Virus record (IMG/VR): IMGVR_UViG_3300021962_000040
Coordinates: 53,754 to 117,753 of that record
Source: a virus
Reading direction: 5' to 3' (one strand)
DNA: 64,000 bases
Shown: positions 20,501-32,500 of the stretch, piece by piece
Layout of the letters: each line of letters begins with the position of its first letter
Position numbering within the stretch: position 1 is the stretch's first letter
Notes under the pieces: model-generated
What the model saw: the letters and a program-made list of their open reading frames with translations, nothing else
Databases searched by the model: none
Told to the model about the DNA's origin: nothing
Program-made: the position numbers and the translations under genes

Positions 20501-23500
20501 GAAATCAATCAATTCTTAAATGAACTTGCAAAACTGGAAGTATATCCAGATCCAAAAGAAGTTGCTGAGTTTATGAGCAATGGTGATGTAGAAGTACTAA
20601 AAACTTTCTTCACTGAGAATGGTGTTGTCAATCAAGTATCTGATGAAGATATCTATAATGAGATTCAAGCCTTAATCAATATTTACAAATCAGCTGTAAC
20701 TCCACAAGCTACAGAACAAACTGCTGAAGAAAAGATTGATTCTAAAGAAAAGCAAACTAGAAAGAAAGACACTGCTGATATTTTATCAGAAGCAGATCTT
20801 GCTGAGGATACTCCTGAAGTAGAAATATTTGGTACAAAGGAAAATGATAATCCGGTTATTAAAGAGGTACTTGAAGAGAAATATAAAGAGTATGTAAACC
20901 GTCAAGCTAACTTAGGTCAAGTTCCTGTTCAAATGGATACTTGGGTTAATAGTGCTGAGGCAGCTAAGTATATTACTTCATATGAGGCTTTAAAGAAACT
21001 TTGGTATAAAGAACTTCAGAAGACTGGTGAGAAGGCTGAGGCAATTACTGGTAAGTTTAATTCTGATACTGGCTTTAAAGATTGGTTGCAGAAACAACAA
21101 ACCAATGACCTTGTTAGAAAGGTGTTGAAAAGCACAGAAACAAACTTCTCTGACTTTGTAGAAATAGAACAAGACTTTGAAGCAGGGGATGTAGAGGATG
21201 CTGATATTGGAGATGTAAAAGCTGTTGGTAAAGTAATAGACAATACTTTCAATAGTGTGCAGATTGTTGAGACTAAAACATCAATTGTAGATCCTGAGAC
21301 AGGTATGCCTGTTCCAGTTACTCTTTACTCTGTAAGAGATAAAAAGGGTAAACTATTGACTGAAGATAAAACATCTGCAGCCGGTGTATCTGCTGGTGCA
21401 ACATTTGATAATATCAATAAAGCTAGATCAGCTGCTAAGAAACTTGATGATGTATCAGTTGATACTACATCATTCCCATTTGGTGGAATGCAGGTTTCTT
21501 ATGGTGCAACTGTAACTGATAAAGAAGGTAACCGTTACATGGTTATTGGTACACCTGCTGAGGTTGAGAAAGGTAAAAAGCTTTTCTTACTTCCTGTAGA
21601 TGAAATCAAACCTGGTCAATCTAAACAAGATAGAAACAAGTTATCTAAGAAAGTAACTGAGGTAGAATTTAAGAATGATTTTACAGTAGATTCTTTCAAC
21701 TTTAGTAGAGTTCCAAAAGATGCTTCTAGACTATTGATTAATGAAGCTATTGAAGTTTATCCATTAGAAAATGGAATGGGTACTGCTGCAACAGAAGGTA
21801 TCTTAATGGCTAATGCTAGACTTCAAACTATTTTAGAAAACTTAAGTCCTGAAGAGAAAGCAACTCTTACATTGGTAATCAAAAGAAATCCTAATGGTGG
21901 TAAATCTACAGGTAAAAAATATCAGACAAGAGATGAGGAGGGTAACTTTAAAGAAGCAAACCCATACATTAATAGAGTATCTGAACCATTTGCTGTAGGT
22001 ATTGCTTTTGGAAATCAAGTTACTGCAAGTAGAATCAATCAGATTATATCTGAAAAAGGTATGGTCCCAAGTTCACATCCTGATGGGATATTTGCATTTG
22101 TAAGAACAGGTTCTATTCAGTTCTTAAATGATAAGAATCAAGTTGTTAATCCTTTGAATCTTACTAAGGAGATTATTGAGAATACCTTTACAATTTATCC
22201 TTCACAACAAGCAAATGCTGTTAACACAGTTGTTAACAATTTTGCAATTCAACAAGCTTTTGTTGATCAAGTTGCAGATAAGATGGAAGGACAGGATTCT
22301 GCAATTATTCCTATGACAGAATTTTCTGAGTTTGGATTTAATCTTGGATCTAGTGTTGATTTAAAGAGCAACCCAAAATCAGTTAAGGAACTTAAGTACA
22401 ATACAGTTGATGGTGTAAGAGTTCTTTTAATTAATGATAGATTAAAAGACGGGACTATATCAACACGTATTCTTGCTGACATTGAAGACATTGATGAGAG
22501 AGAAGCTTTTGTTGAGAAATTAAAAGGTGATCTTGCTATTTCACAACCCGGCTTATTTGAAAGCTTACAGAAGTCTCAGAGATATGTTGCTATAATTAAA
22601 ACTCCTAATGGTATTTATACAGGTGCTCCGCTTAAGAGTGAGAGACTTGATCAAAATGCAATTTCAGAATTAGGAAAAGAACTTGTTGCTGAAGGTATTA
22701 GAACTATCAATGCTAACTTAGAAGGTGACGGTTCTATTGAAACTAAAACTATAAAAGATAAAAACTTCAATGTTGAGTTTAACAAAGCATTTAATAAAAA
22801 GCTTTACATCACAACAAACATTGAAGGTTATACTGTTGAGATTAATGTTAACTCAGATGGTACCTTTAGAGCTGAGCTCTATGATAAAAAAGGTAAAGCT
22901 CTTATTGGTAGCTCATACTTAGCAGAGGGCCGTCAAGGAACTCTTGATTATGAAGGTCAAGAGAATCCTGATATCATAGAAAGATTATTAGATAATCTTC
23001 AGAAGAAAGGTATTGAGGCTAAGATCAAAGACATTGAAGCTCAAAAGAAAAAAGGAGCTAAAGTAGAAATCCCAGAGTGGACTAAGCTTAAGCTTTCTGT
23101 TAATAATGTAAGAGCATCTTTTGAAGAAGATGCTACTATTGATACAATTCTTGATAGCACAGTTACCAGTCTTAATGAAAATGTAAGAACTAATTACAAA
23201 CTAAGATTGAATGCTGACGCAAATGTAATTGCAGAAGCAATGTTATTTGCTTCTACTTCTACAGCAAATACTTTTGAAAATTTTGTTAATACGGGTGTTG
23301 TTCCTGAAGATGTTCTTTATGATATTGCTAATAAGATTAAAAATAATCAAACACTAACAACTGAAGAACAAGCAATCTTTACAGGTAAAACTTCAAGAAT
23401 TAATCAAATTCTAGTTGAACTCAAAAATGAAACTGCTGAAGAAGCTTATGACAGTGTTTTAGATATGTCAGATGAAGTATTTGAAGAATATGCTAAAGCA

Positions 23501-26500
23501 GACTTCAAAGAACTTCCTCTTGAGATGAAGCAGCAAGTTGCAAATAAAATTGCTAGAGGTGAAAAGCTTTCTACAAGAGAAGAAAGAATGGTGAAGAATG
23601 CTGTATCAGGACCAACCATTCAATTACTTGCAGGAAAAGCTCAAAGAGATAATAAAGTTGATGCTACAGCACAATCTCTTAAAACTGAATTGCAACAAAA
23701 CAAAGCAAGAATAAAAGAGATTGAAGCTGAGATTGACAATGCTGAACCTAACATGGTTAAAGCAAATGAGCTTATTGAAGATAATGAAGAAAGAGCTAAG
23801 TTAATTGCACGTAACAGGGAGATTGAAAGAAAGCTTCTTGCTAACAAGATCATCAGTGAAGAACTTACAGATACTGAAGTTGCTGGTATTGATGAGTTTG
23901 TATTATGGGCTAATGATAATTTGCCAGACTTTATTAGTATTGAGGATATTAATAACTTAAGAGACAACCTTGTTACCAATGGTGTAAGAGTTGGTGCTTT
24001 TGTTCTTTCTATGAATAACATTGCTGGAGGTATGAAAGTTAAAGGAACTTTGTATACTGGTGCTAAATCACCATACAAATTCCATGAGGCTTTCCACGGT
24101 GTGTTCAGATCTCTTCTTACAAATGCTCAACAAGATAAACTTTACAAGATTGCTGAAGCAGAAGTAAAGAGAAAACTTGGAAATAAATTTGAAGAAGAAT
24201 TAGAAAAGTTCAGAAATTCTGCAGACTCATATAAAGCTATGAGCAGAAAAGCTCTTGAGAAAGAGTTCTATGAAGAATACATGGCTGATGAGTTTGAGAA
24301 GTTCAAGAAGGATCCAAGATCTACTAAGACAGATTCTGCAATTAAGAACTTCTTTAACAGAATTATTGAGTGGATTAAATCTTTGTTTAACAGATACAGT
24401 CCTAATGAATTACAAGATCTATTTAGAAACATTGACTCAGGTAAATTTAAATCTGCTTCTCCAATCAACAATAGATTCACAGATAGTCTTGCAACAGGTG
24501 TTACTTTAAATGCCAATAAGATTATCCCAGTTGAATTAGTTGAAGGTGAAGGTGGTCAATTTGGATATAGAACTTTAGATAATGACTTTGCAAGAAGCAT
24601 TGTGTCTTCTATTTCTGCTAGAGTAATTATGCTTGAGCAAGAAAACAAAAATGCTAAGTTCAATTTGAAGCAAGCTGTTAATCAATCTTTTGCTTTATTC
24701 AAATCTTTATACAGTACTAAGAGAGAAGCATATAACTATATGTCTCTTACTGCAGATCAAAAAGGTAATTTAAGAGAGATTGAAAAAGCCTTTACAGACT
24801 TCTCTGATTTTATCAAGGATGCTGTATATGACGAGCTTAAGTATTACGAAATTAAATCAAGAAACATTGAAGAAGACAATGACGCAATGGATGATGAGGT
24901 TGGAGACAGACTACGTACAACAGATCAGTATGATAAAGATCTAACAAGTATTGGTGGTTTCTCTGCTTTGTCTTCTTTCTTGAGAAAATATATTGGTACA
25001 ACACCTATCACTGAAAAAGATGAGTTTGGTAATGATTATCTTATTGAACCACAGAGAGATGAGAAAGGTGAGATTGTTCCAGGCACTGGTGAGAAGTTAA
25101 TGATTACTGTAGATTTTGCTACAGCTTACAATGGTTTCTTAAAAGCCGTTAAGAATCTTAATGACCCTATTCAAATTTTGCAACAGTTATATTTCTTTGG
25201 TATTAATAACCCACAGACAGAAGCTGTTGTAAATAAATTATTTGCTGACTTAGGTATTCAATGGGAAGGTCAACTTGAAAATGGAGAGCTTCCTCAATAC
25301 ACAAGTGAAGTAATTGAAAAATTCAAGGCAGGTGAAATTATTACCGCTGAAGAATTAAATCAAGGTGTGAAAAGACCTTTATTATTACAAGCTGTATTGA
25401 AAGGTTTTGAAAATGCTAGAGTAGATTACTTATTCATTCACAGAAGTTCTGGAGATAAAGTATATACCTATACTGCTGCAAACAGAGATGATGCTCATAC
25501 ACAAGTTGATAGATGGGGACAAGCTTATATTCAAAAGGCTAAGACTCTAAGAACTAATGAAGGAGTTAGAACTGTTGTAGTAAATACTTTAGATAAATTA
25601 TTGAACAGACTTCAGTTTGTAGCGGGTGAAGGAACTACAAGTCAAAAAGCATTAAAGACTTTAACTGATACTAAGCTAAAAGAGTTTGCAGAACAAACAG
25701 CAAGAATTCTAGAAGAGAATGTAGGTATTAGCATTAGTCCTAAGTTCATTGAATTTAGTGTTGCTAAAAATATAGAGAAGCCTACAAGATATCAGAAGGC
25801 TTTGCTTAATGCAAATTCAGATGAAAGACCATTGAGCTACCAAGATGTTGTTGAGCTTAAAAAGATTATTGAAGCAAATCAAGATCTATATAGTGATTCT
25901 GAAGAAGGTGCTAAGAACAGACTTAGAAGAATTGCATTAGGTAATGCAGCCTTTGATGAGAACGTTGGATCATCTGTATTTAAGAACCCTAATGGAGACT
26001 TAGTTTATGCTCACCAATTACCATCATTCCACTTGAAGCAAATTCAATCATTGAATGATGTTGCAGGTGAGGGTGCTAAGATTGATGAGGTTAGAAACTC
26101 AGATGAATATTTATTGAATAACTTCTTGTTAAACAGTGAAGCTTTCAAACAGCTTTCTGCAGAAGGAAGATTAAGAATCTTGAGAATTGCCGGATCTAAA
26201 GTTGGTAATATAGACTTAGATGAAAATGGTTTGATGTCAGAAACATCTGGTGCTTCACCTTCTTCTGGTAAAACCTATGGTGATTCTACTCCAAGAGAGT
26301 TTATCATTAACTTGATTAATGCATACACCTACGCAATTGATCCATTAACTGGTAAAGTTGCAAGTGTGTCTTGGACTAAAGAAGATGGAACAATTGAACT
26401 AGCTGCTATTGCTCCTGTATTATTACGTGTACTTGAAGCATCTAATACAGGTGACATGATTGCTTTACCTGTGGTTAAAGCTGTGATGAAAAACAATGCT

Positions 26501-29500
26501 GGTAAAACTGTTCTTACAGAAACTGCAATAAACAGTATTGTAAACAATGTAGCTGCAGAGTTTGCAAGAATCCAAAAAGAATCTAATCCTGAGACAGCTA
26601 CTCAAGAATTGCATGTTGGTTACAATGCTCTTGCAATTCCTAATAGTGAAACAGGAACTGAAGAAATTATTCCTATCAATGTTGATAGCACTAATGTAAA
26701 TAAAGCAAGGGCCTTTAATTTCCATAAGACTGGAGTATTGTTAAATCCTCTTGGTCAAAAGAAAGAAAGCCGTCAAGGTATTGTTACAATTCAAACATCT
26801 GACATTAAGTTAGAGAGAATTCAAAAAGGAGAACAAACAGCTGTAGTCTATGACCAAAAAGCTGCTGAACAATTCATTGGTTTCACATCTGTTGGTGTTG
26901 TCAGAGATGCAATCATCAAAACTAAAGATGGAGAAAAGAATGTACCAATGAAGATTGTTGGTAGAGGTTTAGTTAGAGTAACTCCTGAAAACAGAGAAAG
27001 AATCTTTGAAGACCTTAAAGGTTCTATTTCCTTGATTAAAAATGATCAATTCAAATATGAGGTAAGACTTGGTACCAAGAAGTTCTATGTTGAATCTATT
27101 AATGAGCAACAGTTCTTACAGGGAAGAAAGCCTATGTATATGTATGAACTAATTGATGCTGAGCTTGCGGACTTTGAAGAGCAAACAGCAGCATTGATTG
27201 GTGGCTTTGATCAACAAGGATATCTTGATAAATTAACAGAAGCTGCACGTTCTCCAGAATATGCGGGTCTTACTTTCACAGAAGCTCTTACCAAACTTGG
27301 TATTAAAGAAGGTGAACTAAAAGCTTTCTTGGAAAACAGACTTAATCAAGAGTTCAATGAATTTAATATTGCATTGGATGAATTGATTGGCACTCAAGGT
27401 GGTTTAGGTACATTCTTATCTAATGGTATTCAAACTGGTAATGAAGCAGTAACTGCAGATACAATTAAAACCGGAAGACTTCTTAATATCTTACCTGAAG
27501 ATAAAGACTATAACCTTAGACAGATCTTCTTTAATGATTATATTAATACAACAGCAATCAACCAAATCTTATTGGGTGATAGTGCCTATAGTTTAAAAGA
27601 TGCTGTTGATGAGATTAAGAGAGCAAAAGCACAATCAGCATCTTACTATAGTGCTGCAAGTTCAATTGCTGCTCCTGAGTATGGTATTTACAAACCATTA
27701 CAAGAGTTCTCAATCTTTGAAATGACAGAACCTTCTGTTAATGCTACGCATAATCAAGGTGAAATCAAGAATGCAGATGCTCAGTTATGGATGACTACAA
27801 AAGCATTCCGTAATTTCCAGTACGGTTTTGGTAAACTTAGTCCTGCTCAAGCACAATTGTTTGATAGAGTTGAAAGAGGAGAGGATATTACAGCTGAAGA
27901 TATCTTTGGAACAGAGGAAGAATCTGGCTACGCTAAAAGACAAGAGATGCTTAACTCTCAAAAACTTGTGTATGCAGATGGAAAGACTTTTGTTAAGATG
28001 TCAGCATTCCCTCTTTTACCACAGTTTACTTCTATCAAAGATGAGAATGGAGAGTACACTATTCCTAAACCAAACAAGGTAGCTCTTCACAATTTAAGAG
28101 TTAAGCTTGAAGCATTTGAAAGAGAGAATGATACAGTTGCTGTAGCAGCTCCACGTTCTGCCTTGAAGATGATGCAGAAAAATGTATCTAACATTCATGG
28201 TGTTACAGGTACTGCCGCTCCTTTAACTAAACAACAATCAGTTACTCTTGATGCTAATTTCTTAGGATTACAAGTAATTAACCCTTCAAATAAAACAGTT
28301 ATCACTGATCCTACTCAAGTTAAATCACTTGTGACATCAGAACAAAATGATGCAACTGAAGTAGTAATCAATGGTGAAAAGTTAACTCTTGGTGAAGTAA
28401 GAGCTGCTTATCACAAAGCAACTAGAGATAGAGGTAACTTGAACTATATCAACAAAAGAAACTTGGTATTCTCTTTTGATATTGACTATGCAATGGATGA
28501 ACTTCATAAGAGTGTTAAAGAGAATGCAATTACTGCAGATCTATATACATACTTGAGATATGCTGAAGCTAGTCTTGCATCTAATGGTTCTTCAAGTCAC
28601 TTGATGGAATTGTTCTCTCTTGATGAATCAGGAAATCAAAAGTATAACTTGAATAATCCTCTTACTTATGATAAGTTCTTGAACTTGTTCATGAGCTATT
28701 TTAGTAAGAGTGTATTTAATGAAAAGGTTCCGGGTGCTACAATCTCTCTTGTTTCAGACTACGGTGTTAGAATTTACAGACGTGTTCTTTCAGTAGATGA
28801 AAATGGAATGCCTGATAAGCATGAGATTATTACTGAGGCTCAGTATGAAGCAATGGCTTCTAAGCCACAGATTTTATTTAATATTGACGAAGGAAGCTAT
28901 CCAGGTAATGATGAAAACTTAACGGGTCTTAAAGATGCTGTTAAAAAATCTAAAGGTGCCGGTGTTGTAATCATTGACCGTTTGAGACACAACATGAAAG
29001 AGTATAACTCAAAAGGAAAAGCAACTGGAGAAAAATATGGTGAGATGTTATTACCACCTCATCACAAAGAAGTAATGTCAGAACTTCAACAAAAAGGTAA
29101 GAGTATTCCTGATGTTGTTGGAAAGATGTTTGCTGTACGTATTCCTTCACAGGATAATCACTCAACCTATAACGTTAAGTGGGTTGACTTTATGCCTGCT
29201 GTTTATGGTTCATCTGGTGTATTTGCAAGAGAACTTATTGAGATATCAGGAGCTGACTTTGATATTGATAAGGTGTACACTCAATTCAAAGAGTTCTTTG
29301 AAAAGGGTGGAGAGTTCTTTGAATATGGTAAAGCCAAAACAGAAAAAGAACAATTTGAAGATTATGTACAATATGTAAATAAGAAAGTACAAGATACAGA
29401 TTCTATTTACGGTGAAGCTTTATACAAGTTCAAAGGAAGAGGTACAACTAATTCTTTGACTGCAGAACAAACACTTGGTGCAAGATCACAAGGATTTACA

Positions 29501-32500
29501 GAAGATGCAATCAATGCATTGTCAGTTCTTGGAATGCCACGTTTCTATGCTGAGTACTCTACCTATAGAAAGAAGTTTGGTCATGAACCATATGCAGCTG
29601 CAATCAACAATGATATTCTTGATTACAAGTTTGCATTGATGGGTAATGATAATGTTACAGAAAGAAAGCCTTTGTTCTTAGATAAGAATGGAAATACTAC
29701 AACTGTAAATACAGGTAAGCCAGCTCTAGATGAGAATGGTAAACAAAAGACAGCTGTTCCAATTTCTTATGAAGCTGCAGATATGGAAGTATTAAAAGAT
29801 CTTTGGGATGAACTAAAGACAGAACTTCCTGAATGGGCCGCATTATCTGAAGAAGAAGGTATTGATGTAGATAACCTTTATGGTAAGCTTAGAATGTTTG
29901 CTAATAACAAAGAAGGATCTAGATCAATTGGTGCTGTAGTATTACCTAACTTGTATTTGAACTTACTTCAAGAGTATGATGTCAAAATAGAAAGCATAAA
30001 AATTGCTGGTGAAGAAGTTATGCCTCAAATTAAATTTGGAGGTCTTACATTCAGCAGCTTTAAAAATACATATGAGTTATATGAGAATGGAAGTCAAGGT
30101 CAAAGAACTCAATATATCTTATCTGCTTTAATTACTGCAGCAACGGATAATGCCAAAGAAAGATTGTTGGCTAAGCTTGGTCTTAATATTAATGCCCTTT
30201 CTGTTGTAGCAAACTTAGTAGCTTTGGGTGTTCCAGTTAAGACTGGTGTACTTCTTATCAACCACCCTGTAATTAGGCAGGCTTACTTTGAAGAGACTAA
30301 CTCACCTGAAGATGAGCCAGTTACAGCGGCAAATATAATCAGAGATAGAATTGCATTATTACAATCAAGTTTCTTAGAGACTGAGGAACGTGGTAAGAGA
30401 ACTTCTGTTACTCAAAATGCTTTGATGCAATCTATTGAGGCTCCATTAATTAAACCTACAGCAACTGCTGAGGATATGGCTAACCTTAGAGAAAGCGGTG
30501 AAGTTGATAAGATAGATATCATTGAAGAAATTTCTATTCTAGAACAGTTCTTAAATGCTGCTAACTTATCTAACACTACAAGATACATGGGTGATCTATT
30601 AAATCTTACTAATGGATTAGGTCAAGGTCTTGAAGCAATTGATAAAAGAAATGCTGCAGTTGAAAAGCTGGGACTTAATCTTTCTAACAAAGACTACGCT
30701 GCATTAGGTGTTGATAAACCTATGATTGATGCTAGACCTATCTTTAAAGGTAATACATGGCAAGCAGGATATCTTGAAAGATTTGAAGAGTTCACCAATA
30801 ACTTATTACCTAAAGTTGTTCTTTCAGCAAGCCCTCTATTCAGAAGAGTTACTGATGAGATTGTATATCAAAGTACAATCAACAGCTTACCTTATGAGTT
30901 AAGAGATAGAGCTAAAACTAAAGTGGCAAAAGACTTTTTATCTTACTTAACTATTAAAGCTTACATGCATAATGGTATGGTAAATAATTCTCAGTCAGTT
31001 GCTACCTTAACAAATGGATTAATTTATAATCAAGAAGGTGTTGAGAATATCACTAAGGTTGTAGATAGATTACGTTCAATAGAAGACAATAAAAATAACT
31101 ACTTCTTGAATTCCTTTATTATTGCTGAGAAAGCAAGTCTTAAAGGTAACAAGACAGGTTTGAACTTGGCTAGTGCAAATACATTCCTGAGATACAATGA
31201 TTCTCAAAAGCTTGATATCCAAAATGGATTCATGACTTTATTTGCTAATCCATTGACTAGAGAAGATGCAAGAACATTGGTTAACTATATGATGGTTAAA
31301 GATGGTCTTCAGTATGGTTATAAATCACTAGTAGAAGCGGTTGCTCCAATTGCTCTTGACAATTACTTATCACATATTGATACAGTACAAGCTGCAATGG
31401 AAAGAACTGATGACGCAATATTTAAATCTACCTTTGGTGTTACCTTAGATGATTTGGTAATTCAATTCATGCAAGGCTATTTAACATCAGCTGCAAATGC
31501 TTATGTTATCAAAAGAGTTAAGGCTGCAATATATGCACCTGAAACTAAAGGTATCTTGGTTGAACCAAAAGTATACACAAAGAATCTTGCTGCTGCAAAT
31601 CCAGAAGCTATCTATGTATTTGGTGATAACGTTGCAAAGCAAGGTAGTGTAGGAAATAGTTCTGTTAGAGGTTTAGAAAATGCCTTTGGTTTATTCTTTA
31701 AGAAAGATCTAAATAGAACTGAGTCTTCTTACTATACAAATGCTGAAGCTGGTGACTTCATCACAATATTTGATGAGCAAGTAGAGCAATTAACAAATAT
31801 GATTGCTGAAGGAAAACAAGTTATTTTCCCTAAAGACTTCATTACAACTCCTGAACTTGCAGACTTTAAAAAGAATAGCCCGGCTGTATTTGAATATGTA
31901 AAGGCTAAGCTTAAGCAAGATCTTAACTATAACATTGATCCTAAAGCAAAACTTACTGCAGAAGAGAAGAAAGAAAAAAGAGTTGCAGATCCTGCAATAC
32001 TTAGAGCTCCTGTACATGTTAATGCTTCAGGCTTGGTACCTAGATTGGTTGTAGACTTGTATGCTGGAATCACTAAAGTAGAGAGAAATGAAGCTGTATC
32101 AGCAATTAGAAATACTCCAGCTGGTTCAAAGCTTACTAAACAATTGGCAGATACATTCTCAAGAAATAAGAAGGCTTTAAGAAAAGCAGGTTTTAGAAAT
32201 CTTATCAACTTGAAAAAAGGTTCTGACTATCATACTGAAGTTGAATTTCCAATGGTAATCAGACAGAATGTTGGATCAGACTATAAAGCTGAATACAAAT
32301 ACTACATCCTTACTAAAACTCAAAGCTTGTTCCCTAAAGCTAATCTGATTAACTTTAATAACAAAGCTGTTGGTAGTTATGCTGAATATGTAGAGGTAGA
32401 TATCAAAGGATCAACTTCACAGAATCCAATTGGATTTATGTTTGGTGAAAGACCTACAACTAAAGAATTAAGAAACTTTGTTAATAGTGTTAACTCAAAT

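Noticed and set aside
23641-24078. 145-codon ORF on the minus strand inside the polymerase gene
   Set aside because: Lies entirely in the long conserved plus-strand ORF, is Leu/Ser-rich as expected for the antisense frame, and has no neighbours or start context.
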